This document shows positions 23,976 through 32,248 of a DNA stretch of 64,000 nt, one piece after another. The first letter of the stretch is position 1. The number at the start of each line of letters is the position of its first letter. Origin of the DNA: Streptomyces caeruleatus (GTDB taxonomy: Bacteria > Actinomycetota > Actinomycetes > Streptomycetales > Streptomycetaceae); assembly GCF_001514235.1 (NCBI RefSeq), contig NZ_KQ948926.1, positions 491,861 to 555,860 on the forward strand, in the 5' to 3' direction. Both the position numbers and the translations under genes were made by a program. The notes under the pieces were generated by a model. That model did not search any database. It saw nothing but the letters and a program-made list of their open reading frames with translations, and was not told the DNA's origin.

Positions 23976-24944
23976 ATGCGTGCACTTCTCGTGGTCAATC
24001 CGGCAGCAACCACCACAAGCGCACGTACGCGCGATGTCCTGATCCATGCGCTCGCCAGCGAGATGAAACTCGAGGCCGTCACCACCGAGTACCGCGGCCA
24101 TGCCCGCGACCTGGGCCGACAGGCGGCGGACAGCGACGATGTCGACCTGGTGGTCGCCCTCGGCGGCGACGGCACGGTGAACGAGGTCGTCAACGGACTG
24201 TTGCACAACGGCCCCGACCCGGAGCGCCTCCCCCGCCTCGCCGTCGTCCCCGGCGGCTCCACCAACGTCTTCGCCCGCGCCCTCGGTCTGCCCAACGACG
24301 CCGTGGAGGCGACCGGCGCCCTGCTCGACGCCCTGCGCGAGGGCAGCGAACGTACGGTCGGCATGGGCATAGCCGCGGGCACGCCGGGTACCGAGGACGA
24401 GGCGGTTCCGGCCAGATGGTTCACCTTCTGCGCCGGGCTCGGCTTCGACGCGGGTGTCGTCGGCCGGGTCGAGCAGCAGCGCGAACAGGGCAAGAAATCC
24501 ACACACGCCCTTTACCTGCGCCAGGTGGTCCGCCAGTTCCTCCAGGAGCCCAACCGCCGACACGGCACGATCACGCTGGAGCGGCCGGGTCAGGACCCGG
24601 TGACCGATTTGGTGCTGTCCATAGTCTGCAATACCGCTCCGTGGACGTATCTGGGTAATCGCCCGGTGTACGCGGCCCCTAAGGCCTCGTTCGATACCGG
24701 GCTCGACGTACTCGGTCTCAGCCGTATGTCCACGGTCGCGGTTGCCCGGTATGCCACCCAGTTGCTCACTTCGTCCCCCGAGCGCGGGGCCCGTGGCAAG
24801 CATGCGGTCACACTGCACGACCTGGACCAGTTCACCTTGCATTCGAAGGTGCCGTTGCCCCTTCAGATGGACGGCGACCACCTCGGACTGCGTACGAGCG
24901 TGACGTTCACAGGCGTACGCCGTGCACTGCGTGTGATTGTGTGA
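23976..24944 (+). CDS. Diacylglycerol/sphingosine kinase-family lipid kinase
   Basis: The 322-aa protein begins MRALLVVNPAATTT and has the catalytic nucleotide loop VALGGDGTVNEVVNGL (residues about 64-79) and the VVPGGSTNVFARALGLP segment, both diagnostic of the DAGK catalytic domain; the C-terminal lobe follows. It should phosphorylate a lipid using ATP, probably diacylglycerol, on the inner face of the membrane. It lies upstream of wblE in the same direction. Confidence 0.9.
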   Translation: MRALLVVNPAATTTSARTRDVLIHALASEMKLEAVTTEYRGHARDLGRQAADSDDVDLVVALGGDGTVNEVVNGLLHNGPDPERLPRLAVVPGGSTNVFARALGLPNDAVEATGALLDALREGSERTVGMGIAAGTPGTEDEAVPARWFTFCAGLGFDAGVVGRVEQQREQGKKSTHALYLRQVVRQFLQEPNRRHGTITLERPGQDPVTDLVLSIVCNTAPWTYLGNRPVYAAPKASFDTGLDVLGLSRMSTVAVARYATQLLTSSPERGARGKHAVTLHDLDQFTLHSKVPLPLQMDGDHLGLRTSVTFTGVRRALRVIV

Positions 24945-25264
24945 GCGGAACGGGCTAAAGTCCTTTCACTCGAACGTTTAGGCCAGGATCCACCCCATGG
25001 AAGTACGGCTGTGACCTAGTCGACACCGAGGAATCAAAAAAAACTTTCCGGAAGGGGTTGTATCCGTCGCTGAGGTTTGCGAGTCTCTACGTGGCGATCG
25101 GGACGGCCCGCAATACCGGCCTCCACTGATCACCGGAATCCCCCTTCAAATCACAGGACCCACGCCAGGGAACCTGGCGGTCGGCCCTTCACTTGTTGAG
25201 GGATTCGTGAAAGCGTTCACATTCACAAGCAATCAGCACGTAATACCAAGGAGAGGTAGCAGCC
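24945..25264 (+). promoter_or_regulatory. Long leader/promoter region of wblE
   Basis: The 320-bp region contains a 5-codon mini-frame (MEVRL, 24997-25014) with AGGA 8 nt upstream, an unusual A8 tract (about 25038-25045) next to the palindrome TTTCCGGAA, and a perfect hairpin CGCCAGG-GAA-CCTGGCG (25163-25179). AGGAGAGG provides the wblE ribosome-binding site. Such a structured AT-containing leader suggests regulation at the RNA level, but no known riboswitch is recognised. Confidence 0.4.
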
Positions 25265-25522
25265 ATGGACTGGCGTCACAACGCCGTTTGCCGCGAGGAA
25301 GACCCCGAGCTCTTCTTCCCCATCGGCAACACCGGTCCTGCGCTGCTGCAGATCGAGGAAGCCAAGGCCGTCTGCCGTCGCTGCCCGGTTATGGAGCAGT
25401 GTCTGCAGTGGGCGCTCGAGTCCGGCCAGGACTCCGGCGTCTGGGGTGGTCTCAGCGAGGACGAGCGCCGCGCCATGAAGCGCCGCGCCGCCCGCAACCG
25501 GGCCCGTCAGGCCTCCGCCTGA
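25265..25522 (+). CDS. wblE: WhiB-family iron-sulfur regulator WblE
   Basis: The 85-aa protein has the four Cys that hold a [4Fe-4S] cluster (C9, C37, C40, C46), the GVWGG turn (58-62), and a basic C-terminus (KRRAARNRARQ) for DNA contact. WhiB-like proteins act with the principal sigma factor. Length and gene position (between lipid kinase and histidine kinase) fit WblE, which is conserved across actinobacteria. Confidence 0.95.
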   Translation: MDWRHNAVCREEDPELFFPIGNTGPALLQIEEAKAVCRRCPVMEQCLQWALESGQDSGVWGGLSEDERRAMKRRAARNRARQASA

Positions 25523-25644
25523 CAACACCCGCCCCGCAAACAGCCTGAGCTTGGCGGCGCGTACAGCGAGTACGCATCTCCCGCCCCCGAGCCGCAGCGC
25601 GCAGTACCCCCGATGCGCAGCAAACGCTGGCAACGAGCATGTTG

Positions 25645-25673
25645 AGCCCCAGCCCCCTGAACGGGCTGGGGCT
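25645..25673 (+). terminator. Intrinsic terminator after wblE
   Basis: An 11-bp stem AGCCCCAGCCC / GGGCTGGGGCT is followed by CTTT. It also lies just past the 3' end of the histidine kinase gene on the other strand and may serve both. Confidence 0.85.
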
Positions 25674-25711
25674 CTTTGCTGTCCGCAACGCGCCGTAGTG
25701 CGACGGCAGGT

Positions 25712-27178
25712 CTACTTGTGCGCCCGCACCGGGATGTCGAGGATCACCCTCGTCCCCCGCTCCGGCGCCGGGACCATGTCGAACGTGCCGCCCAACTCGC
25801 CCTCCACCAGGGTCCGTACGATCTGGAGGCCGAGGTTGCCGGCGGTGTGCGGGTCGAAGCCGTCGGGCAGACCCACGCCGTCGTCCTGGACGGTGACCAG
25901 GAGGCGGGCCTGCTTGGTCGTGCCGCCGCGGACGGCCGAGACCTCGACCGCGCCGCTGTCCCCCTCGCGGAAGCCGTGCTCCAGGGCGTTCTGGAGGATC
26001 TCGGTCAGGACCATCGACAACGGCGTGGCGACCTCGGCGTCCAGGATGCCGAAGCGGCCGGAGCGGCGGCCGGTGACCTTGCCGGGCGAGATCTCGGCGA
26101 CCATCGCCAGGACGCGGTCGGCGATCTCGTCGAACTCCACGCGCTCGTCGAGGTTCTGGGAGAGGGTCTCGTGCACGATCGCGATGGAGCCGACCCGCCG
26201 TACCGCCTCCTCCAGGGCCTCGCGGCCGCGGTCGGACTCGATGCGCCGGGCCTGGAGGCGGAGCAGGGCGGCCACCGTCTGGAGGTTGTTCTTCACCCGG
26301 TGGTGGATCTCCCGGATGGTCGCGTCCTTGGTGATCAACTCGCGCTCGCGACGGCGCAGTTCGGTCACGTCCCTCAGCAGCACCAGCGAACCGATGCGTG
26401 TGCCCTTGGGCTTGAGCGGGATCGCCCGGAACTGGATGACGCCGTCGCCCGACTCGATCTCGAACTCGCGGGGGGCCCAGCCGCTGGCGACCTTGGCGAG
26501 GGCCTCGTCCACCGGCCCGTGGGTCGGTGCGAGTTCGGCGGTGGTCATGCCCAGGTGGTGGCCGACGAGGTCGGCGGCGAGGCCGAGGCGGTGGTACGCG
26601 GAGAGCGCGTTCGGGGAGGCGTACTGGACGATGCCGTCGGCGTCGACGCGGATCAGGCCGTCGCCGACGCGCGGCGAGGCGTCCATGTCGACCTGCTGGT
26701 TGGCGAACGGGAAGGAGCCGGCCGCGATCATCTGCGCGAGGTCCGAGGCGCTCTGGAGGTACGTCAGCTCCAGGCGGCTCGGGGTGCGGACGGTCAGCAG
26801 GTTGGTGTTGCGGGCGATGACGCCCAGGACGCGCCCGTCCCGGCGTACCGGAATCGACTCGACGCGGACCGGTACCTCCTCGCGCCACTCGGGGTCGCCC
26901 TCGCGCACGATCCGGCCCTCGTCGAGCGCGGCGTCGAGCATCGGGCGGCGGCCGCGCGGGACGAGATGGCCGACCATGTCGTCCTGGTAGGAGGTCGGGC
27001 CGGTGTTGGGCCGCATCTGGGCGACGGAGACATAGCGGGTGCCGTCGCTGGTGGGGACCCACAGGACGAGATCGGCGAAGGAGAGGTCGGAGAGCAGCTG
27101 CCACTCCGAGACCAGCAGGTGGAGCCACTCGAGGTCGGAGTCGTCGAGGGCCGTGTGCTGGCGTACGAGTTCGTTCAT
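25712..27178 (-). CDS. PdtaS-like sensor histidine kinase (GAF-PAS-HisKA_2-HATPase)
   Basis: The 488-aa protein has an N-terminal GAF-like sensor (1-150), a PAS domain (about 165-270; VDADGIVQYASPNALSAYHRLG), a HisKA_2 dimerisation helix with the phospho-acceptor His near 293 (REIHHRVKNNLQ), and an HATPase domain (EILQNALEHGF, DDGVGLPDGFD, AGNLGLQIV). It resembles mycobacterial PdtaS, which signals to an ANTAR RNA-binding regulator (PdtaR). No partner regulator is adjacent. ATG at 27178 has no clear ribosome-binding site; 27217 (MSVPPGTL) is an alternative. Confidence 0.87.
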   Translation of the reverse strand: MNELVRQHTALDDSDLEWLHLLVSEWQLLSDLSFADLVLWVPTSDGTRYVSVAQMRPNTGPTSYQDDMVGHLVPRGRRPMLDAALDEGRIVREGDPEWREEVPVRVESIPVRRDGRVLGVIARNTNLLTVRTPSRLELTYLQSASDLAQMIAAGSFPFANQQVDMDASPRVGDGLIRVDADGIVQYASPNALSAYHRLGLAADLVGHHLGMTTAELAPTHGPVDEALAKVASGWAPREFEIESGDGVIQFRAIPLKPKGTRIGSLVLLRDVTELRRRERELITKDATIREIHHRVKNNLQTVAALLRLQARRIESDRGREALEEAVRRVGSIAIVHETLSQNLDERVEFDEIADRVLAMVAEISPGKVTGRRSGRFGILDAEVATPLSMVLTEILQNALEHGFREGDSGAVEVSAVRGGTTKQARLLVTVQDDGVGLPDGFDPHTAGNLGLQIVRTLVEGELGGTFDMVPAPERGTRVILDIPVRAHK

Positions 27179-27417
27179 GGAGGGCACGTGGCCGAGCGTA
27201 CCTGGCGGTACGGACATGGTTCGAAACCAGCCACCGCGGAGGCGATCCAGCCGATGGAAGGCCCTCGGAAACACCCGCGGGCCGCGGCGCCTGAGAGGGA
27301 CCCTCAACCCTCCCGGCACCGCAGCCCGGAGCAACATCGGCCGTGGGGTGTGCGGTCCCGGTCGGCCGAAGGATGAGGACCCGGGGCAGTCAGGGCAGAG
27401 AGCTCCGGTTCCTCGGT

Positions 27418-27442
27418 CCGTCTTCCTGTGCGGGGAAGACGG
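27418..27442 (-). terminator. Hairpin, likely 3' end of the small RNA
   Basis: CCGTCTTCC (27418-27426) and GGAAGACGG (27434-27442) form a perfect 9-bp stem with a 7-nt loop. No T-run follows. Confidence 0.55.
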
Positions 27443-27482
27443 AAGTCGGTGCGTTCTCGTACTACGCACTCCTCCGCAATTG

Positions 27483-27494
27483 TGGACTAGACCA
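27483..27494. promoter_or_regulatory. DasR operator-like site (dre) in the small RNA locus
   Basis: TGGACTAGACCA is identical to one of the sites upstream of dasR (35694-35705) and differs by one base from the TGGTCTAGACCA dre core. It lies within the predicted RNA, so DasR could act there as a roadblock or on an internal promoter. Confidence 0.7.
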
Positions 27495-27706
27495 CTCTGA
27501 TGTGTCCATGCGTTGGAGCCTGTTTGCTGTTGACGCTTCTTCGCGGGGTCCGACCAGTTGGAGGACTAGTGGGACGCCCTGGTATCCACCACGCAGCCTA
27601 ACCCGTGTGGGTTCATGTGCGGGGCCAGTTGGCCATGGCAATTTCCGCGAGCGCCTCCGGTTCCTCCCGGCTCGCCCCCTCGCGCGCCTGTTGTGACCGG
27701 ACGTAT

Positions 27707-28795
27707 TCAGCGTGTCTCCGTCACTTTCGCCAGTGCCCGCGGTGCGTCCGGGTCCTGGCCCCGGGCGATGGTGACCTCGTACGCCAGGAGCTGCAGCGGG
27801 AGGATCTCCAGGATCGGCTGGAGTTCCTCGGCCACGCCGTCGGTGGGCAGGACGAAGCCCGCGGAGGCCTGCTCGACCTGGTGGCGGGCGCCGACGACGA
27901 CCAGGTCGGCGCCCCGGCCGCGGAGCCGGTCGAGGACGGGCTGGAGGGCCTCGCCGCCCTTGCCGTCGGTGACGACGGCGATGACCGGGGAGACGTTGTC
28001 GACCATGGCGAGCGGGCCGTGCAGGAGGTCGGCGCCGGAGTAGGCGAGGGCCGGGATGTAGCTGGTCTCCATCAGCTTGAGGGCGGCTTCCCTGGCCGTG
28101 GGGTAGCCGTAGCCGCGGGAGGTGATCACCATGCGCTCGGCGAAGCGGTAGCGGGCGGCGAGGGCGCGGACCTCGTCCTGCCGGGCGAGCGTCTGCTCGG
28201 CGAGGTCGGGGAGCACCTTGGCGGCGGTGCCGTCGCCGCCGCGCAGGCCTTCGACGAAGAGGTACAGGGCGAGGAGGGAGGCCGTGTAGGTCTTGGTCGC
28301 GGGGAGGGCGCGCTCGGGTCCGGCCATGATGTCGAGGTGGTACTCGGAGACGGCGGCCAGCGGGGAGTCGGGGTTGTTGGTCACCGCGAGCGTGGTCGCG
28401 CCGGCCTCGCGGGCCGCCCGGGTCGAGGCGACGAGGTCGGGGGAGCCGCCGGACTGGCTGACGGTGACGACGAGGACGTCGGTGAGGTCGGGGCGGGCGC
28501 CGTAGGCGGTGGTGGTCGACATCGAGGTCAGGCCGCACGGCAGGCCGAGGCGGATCTCCAGGAGGTACTTGGCGTACAGGGCGGCGTTGTCGGAGGTGCC
28601 GCGGGCGGTGAGCAGGACGAAGCGGGGTGCGCGGGCGGCGATCTCCTGGGCGACCCGGCGGATGGCGGGGGCGCCGTGGGCGAGGACCCGGCGCAGCACG
28701 GCGGGCTGCTCGGCCATCTCGCGGGCCATGATCAGGCCGGGGCGTTCGTTGTGCGGGGCGTGGGGGTCGGGAGGGTACGGGGGCGTGGTGGTCAT
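27707..28795 (-). CDS. SIS-domain aminosugar-phosphate isomerase/deaminase-like protein (GlmS C-terminal type)
   Basis: The 362-aa protein consists of two SIS domains like the isomerase half of GlmS, with no glutaminase domain. Motifs: LTARGTSDNAALYAKYLLE (residues about 56-75), VTVSQSGGSPDLVASTRAA (about 105-124) and ERMVITSRGYGYPTAREAALKLMETSYIPALAYSGADLLHGP. Ser residues in these loops bind sugar phosphate. It is divergent from nagB with DasR sites between, so it probably acts on glucosamine-phosphate-type intermediates. ATG at 28795 follows GGAAGGG. Confidence 0.87.
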   Translation of the reverse strand: MTTTPPYPPDPHAPHNERPGLIMAREMAEQPAVLRRVLAHGAPAIRRVAQEIAARAPRFVLLTARGTSDNAALYAKYLLEIRLGLPCGLTSMSTTTAYGARPDLTDVLVVTVSQSGGSPDLVASTRAAREAGATTLAVTNNPDSPLAAVSEYHLDIMAGPERALPATKTYTASLLALYLFVEGLRGGDGTAAKVLPDLAEQTLARQDEVRALAARYRFAERMVITSRGYGYPTAREAALKLMETSYIPALAYSGADLLHGPLAMVDNVSPVIAVVTDGKGGEALQPVLDRLRGRGADLVVVGARHQVEQASAGFVLPTDGVAEELQPILEILPLQLLAYEVTIARGQDPDAPRALAKVTETR

Positions 28796-28958
28796 GGGCC
28801 CTTCCTGCTCTCGCGCTCGTCGTGCCGGGCAGGGCGCCCGGCGCTTCGGACGGACAGTCTCCATTCCACTCCCCCACGGGGAATGACGCCTTCCGGCGGA
28901 CTCCCGAAATGTCCGCGGGACTTCCGTTCACCTGGGCTGCGGGGCTCCACTCTGTTAG

Positions 28959-28982
28959 ATTGGTCTAGATTGGTCTAAACCA
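28959..28982. promoter_or_regulatory. DasR operator upstream of nagB
   Basis: Tandem copies of ATTGGTCTA (28959-28967 and 28969-28977) end in a near-perfect dre, TGGTCTAAACCA (28971-28982). The site lies 52 bp before the nagB start and about 165 bp before the divergent SIS gene, so it may control both. Confidence 0.88.
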
Positions 28983-29034
28983 CATAGCCCTTCAGGGTGC
29001 CCTTCGAGTCCCTCTTCAGATCGGCAGGCCCAGC

Positions 29035-29820
29035 GTGGAAGTTGTCATCGTTCCGGACGCCCAGGCGGGTGGCGAGCTGATAGCCGAGGCCATGGCCCAG
29101 CTGCTCGCGCGCAAGCCCGACGCCGTGCTCGGCGTGGCCACCGGGTCGACCCCGCTGCCTGTCTACACGGCGCTCGCGGCCAAGGTGCGCTCCGGTGCCG
29201 TGGATACCTCGCGGGCGCGGATCGCGCAGCTGGACGAATACGTGGGGCTGCCCGCCGAGCACCCGGAGTCGTACCGGTCGGTGCTGCGACGGGAGGTGCT
29301 GGAGCCGCTCGGGATCGGGATGGACGCGTTCATGGGGCCGGACGGCACGGCCGAGGACGTGCAGGGGGCGTGCCAGGCGTATGACGCGGCGTTGGCCGAG
29401 GCGGGGGGTGTCGATCTCCAACTGCTCGGGATCGGGACCGACGGGCACATCGGGTTCAACGAACCCTGTTCCTCGCTGGCCTCGCGGACCCGGATCAAGA
29501 CGCTGACCGAGCAGACCCGGATCGACAACGCGCGGTTCTTCGACGGGGACATCGAGCAGGTGCCGCACCACGTCATCACGCAGGGGATCGGGACGATCCT
29601 GGAGGCGCGGCACCTGGTGCTGCTGGCCACCGGTGAGGGCAAGGCGGACGCGGTCGCCGCGACCGTCGAGGGGCCGGTCGCGGCCGTCTGCCCGGCGTCG
29701 GCACTCCAACTGCACCCGCACGCCACGGTCGTCGTCGACGAGGCCGCCGCGTCCAAGCTGAAGCTGGCCGACTACTTCCGGCACACCTACGTCAACAAGC
29801 CGGACTGGCAGGGGATCTAG
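29035..29820 (+). CDS. nagB: Glucosamine-6-phosphate deaminase
   Basis: The 261-aa enzyme converts glucosamine-6-phosphate to fructose-6-phosphate and ammonia, feeding aminosugars into glycolysis. Motifs: VLGVATGSTPLPVYTAL (substrate phosphate loop, residues about 31-48), QLDEYVGL (general-base Asp), and LLGIGTDGHIGFNEPCSSL (catalytic His/Glu). The DasR operator upstream links it to chitin use. Its substrate also lies on the pathway to glucosamine-6-phosphate, the known DasR effector. GTG start. Confidence 0.96.
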   Translation: MEVVIVPDAQAGGELIAEAMAQLLARKPDAVLGVATGSTPLPVYTALAAKVRSGAVDTSRARIAQLDEYVGLPAEHPESYRSVLRREVLEPLGIGMDAFMGPDGTAEDVQGACQAYDAALAEAGGVDLQLLGIGTDGHIGFNEPCSSLASRTRIKTLTEQTRIDNARFFDGDIEQVPHHVITQGIGTILEARHLVLLATGEGKADAVAATVEGPVAAVCPASALQLHPHATVVVDEAAASKLKLADYFRHTYVNKPDWQGI

Positions 29821-29864
29821 GCGCGCCGCAGCGAACCGGCGCCACGCAGACAGAGCGCGGCGGC

Positions 29865-30401
29865 TCAGCCCTGGAGGGCGGTCGCCTCGTCGTCGCCCGG
29901 TTCGTCCTGGGCGGCCAGGCCCGCCACCCACAGCGGCAGCAGCCAGTGGAGCGTGAGGACGGCGACCAGGACGGGGGCCGCGTAGACCCGGAGGGCGTCG
30001 TCGTCGGCCGCGCCCGCCGCCAGCAGGCCGACCACGGAACCGAGCAGCAGCCAGGTCATCAGGCGGTGGGCGCGGGCGAGCACCCGCCTGCGTTCCGCCG
30101 ACTGGCGTTCGTCCAGGACGTGTTCGCGCAGTTCCATCAGGCCCCGGGTGGCGCCGTTGATCACGCCGGTCGCCACCATCCAGGGCAGCATGAGCACCGC
30201 GGCGACGGCGGCGGACCACACCGGCTCGGCACGCGCGAGGCAGAAGTACCCGATCAGCGCGACGATGGCCGCGGTGAGCGTGACATGCGTGGCGACGACC
30301 AGTCGGCGGCGGGTGGCCGTGGCGTAGAGCGGGAGCGCTCGGCGGTCGTTCATCAGCCGCAGCATGCTCCGGTCGTGGCGCGTCAGGCGTGTGGTCGTCA
30401 T
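29865..30401 (-). CDS. Integral membrane protein paired with an Xre regulator
   Basis: The 178-aa protein has four membrane helices (two between residues 33 and 80, two between 115 and 165) separated by an Arg/Glu-rich cytoplasmic segment (LREHVLDERQSAERRRVLARAHR). Small Xre regulator plus multi-helix membrane protein pairs are frequent in actinobacteria; the membrane protein is thought to modulate or sense for the regulator. It overlaps the regulator by ATGA and converges on nagB. Confidence 0.78.
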   Translation of the reverse strand: MTTTRLTRHDRSMLRLMNDRRALPLYATATRRRLVVATHVTLTAAIVALIGYFCLARAEPVWSAAVAAVLMLPWMVATGVINGATRGLMELREHVLDERQSAERRRVLARAHRLMTWLLLGSVVGLLAAGAADDDALRVYAAPVLVAVLTLHWLLPLWVAGLAAQDEPGDDEATALQG

Positions 30402-30646
30402 GACTGTTTCCTCCCGTAGACCTCGTCCGTGAGCGGGCGGAACGGTTCGAGGGAGAACAGGGCCTCGACCGGCAGATCGAAGAACTTCGCGATCTTCAAA
30501 GCCAGGTCGAGGCTCGGGTTGTACTGCCCCCGCTCGATATAGCCGATGGTCTGGTAGTGGGCTCCCACTGCCTCGGCCAGGCTCTGGCGCGACACCTTCC
30601 GTTCGGCACGCACCATCGCCAATCTGTTGTGCACCTGCTCGCTCAT
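30398..30646 (-). CDS. Small Xre/Cro-type regulator (82 aa)
   Basis: Residues 5-60 form a Cro/C1 HTH (LAMVRAERKVSRQSLAEAVGAHYQTIGYIERGQYNPSLDLALKIAKFFDLPVEALF) with a short tail. It belongs to the YgzD-like group of tiny regulators encoded next to membrane proteins; the gene overlaps its membrane partner by ATGA. It is likely autoregulatory. Confidence 0.88.
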   Translation of the reverse strand: MSEQVHNRLAMVRAERKVSRQSLAEAVGAHYQTIGYIERGQYNPSLDLALKIAKFFDLPVEALFSLEPFRPLTDEVYGRKQS

Positions 30647-30725
30647 GTATAAGAAGTACTACATTCGGAGAGAGAGGTGCAACAGCGGGGACAGCCGGCT
30701 GCCGGGACGACTGCCCGTGCCGGGC

Positions 30726-32240
30726 TCAGGTCCCGGCGATGACCTCCGCCGCCGCGCGGCCGCACACGCGGGCCGCGCCGTGGGTGGCGATGTGCAGGGC
30801 GCCGCGGGGCTCGGCCTGCGGGACGCCCATTTCGACCACGACGGTGTCGGGGCGGGCGTGCAGCAGGGTGTCGAGGGCCGTGGCCATCCAGGGGTGGCGG
30901 TGTTCGTCGCGGACCACGGCCACCACGCGGCGTCCACCGGACGCTTCCAGGGCCGCTCGGCCCGCGTCCGCGCCCGTGTAGCTGCCGGTCTCCGTGCCGG
31001 GGAGCAGGCGGGCCAGTTCGGCGGCGACGCCCCAGGGGGTCTCGTCCCCCACCGCGATGTTCGCGACCGGGGTGAAGGCGGCGACGTACGGCGGTTCGGT
31101 GAGGGGGGTGAAGGGGCCCGCGCCCTCCGCGCCGGTCACGGTCAACGCGCGCCGGGCCGCGACGAGGCCCACGTCCGGCCGCCGGCCGCCGTCGGCCGCC
31201 GGTGCGTCGGCCGACGTCCAGCGGGCCAGTTCGCGTACCCGTTCGGCCGCTTCCGCCAGCCGTTCCTCGGGGAGTTCGCCCGAGCGGACCGCCGCGACCA
31301 GGGCGTCGCGCAGACGGCGTACCGTCTCGTCGTCCGCCAGGCCGCCGCCCACGCAGATCGCGTCGGCGCCGGCCGCGACGGCGAGGACGCTGCCGCGTTC
31401 GATGCCGTAGGTGGCGGCGATGGCCTGCATCTCCATGCCGTCGGTGACGATCAGGCCGGTGTAGCCGAGCTCGCCGCGCAGGAGGTCGGTGAGGACCGGG
31501 CGGGAGAGGGTCGCCGGGTGGTCGGGGTCCAGGGCGGGGACGAGGATGTGCGCGCTCATCACCGCGCGGGTGCCGGCGGCCATCGCCGCGCGGAACGGGG
31601 CGAGTTCGCGGTCGGCCAGCACCGAGGCGTCCGCGTCGATGCGCGGGAGCGCGTGGTGGGAGTCGACGGCCGTGTCGCCGTGGCCCGGGAAGTGCTTGGT
31701 GCAGGCCGCTACGCCCGCCGCCTGGAGGCCGGTGACGTAGGCCGCGGTGTGGCGGGCCACCAGGGCCGTGTCGGCGCCGAAGGAGCGCACGCCGATCACC
31801 GGGTTCGCCGCGTTGGAGTTCACGTCGGCCGACGGGGCCCAGTTGAGGTTCACCCCGCAGGCGGCCAGGCGGCGGCCCAGTTCGAAGGCGACCTCCCGGG
31901 TCAGCTCCACGTCGTCCACGGCGCCCAGGGCGTGGTTGCCGGGGAAGCTGGAGCCGGTGCGCACCTCCAGCCGCGTCACATCACCTCCCTCCTCGTCGAT
32001 CGCGACGAGCACGTCGTCCCGCTCGGCGCGCAACTGGGCGGTCAGCGCGGCCAGTTGTTCGGGCGAGGCGATGTTGCGGCCGAACAGGCCGACGGAGGCG
32101 AGGCCCTCGCCGAGGCGGCGGAGCAGCCAGTCGGGGGCGGTGGTGCCGGTGAAGCCCGGCTGGAGCACGGTCAGGGCATCGCGCGTCAGACCATCCTTTT
32201 CCGGATTGGACGCGGTGGTGCCGCTGGCGAATGTCGTCAT
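30726..32240 (-). CDS. GH3 beta-N-acetylhexosaminidase (NagZ-like, cytoplasmic)
   Basis: The 504-aa enzyme has the GH3 (beta/alpha)8 domain with the NagZ-type catalytic His/Asp loop KHFPGHGDTAVDSHHALP (about 178-195) and the nucleophile Asp in GLIVTDGMEMQAI, followed by a C-terminal alpha/beta domain. It has no signal peptide, so it should split imported chitobiose inside the cell into N-acetylglucosamine. It lies 8 bp after dasC and therefore belongs to the das transport operon. Confidence 0.92.
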   Translation of the reverse strand: MTTFASGTTASNPEKDGLTRDALTVLQPGFTGTTAPDWLLRRLGEGLASVGLFGRNIASPEQLAALTAQLRAERDDVLVAIDEEGGDVTRLEVRTGSSFPGNHALGAVDDVELTREVAFELGRRLAACGVNLNWAPSADVNSNAANPVIGVRSFGADTALVARHTAAYVTGLQAAGVAACTKHFPGHGDTAVDSHHALPRIDADASVLADRELAPFRAAMAAGTRAVMSAHILVPALDPDHPATLSRPVLTDLLRGELGYTGLIVTDGMEMQAIAATYGIERGSVLAVAAGADAICVGGGLADDETVRRLRDALVAAVRSGELPEERLAEAAERVRELARWTSADAPAADGGRRPDVGLVAARRALTVTGAEGAGPFTPLTEPPYVAAFTPVANIAVGDETPWGVAAELARLLPGTETGSYTGADAGRAALEASGGRRVVAVVRDEHRHPWMATALDTLLHARPDTVVVEMGVPQAEPRGALHIATHGAARVCGRAAAEVIAGT

Positions 32241-32248
32241 CGGGGGCG

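Larger units (their letters stand above)
27418..27587 (-). ncRNA. Probable scr5239-like small RNA locus
   Basis: The 528-bp gap between the histidine kinase and SIS genes is too long for a simple spacer. It is AT-richer than its surroundings, with no coding frame. In S. coelicolor the conserved 159-nt RNA scr5239 lies at this position (recalled), where it represses dagA and metE. On the minus strand a TAGGCT -10-like box (27599-27594) would start an RNA near 27587, and a 9-bp hairpin CCGTCTTCC/GGAAGACGG (27418-27442) would end it, giving 160-170 nt. Strand and ends are inferred. Confidence 0.5.

Noticed and set aside
25031..25060. SigR-type promoter for wblE (GGAAT ... GTT)
   Set aside because: The spacing between GGAAT and GTT is 22 bp, outside the accepted 18-19 bp.
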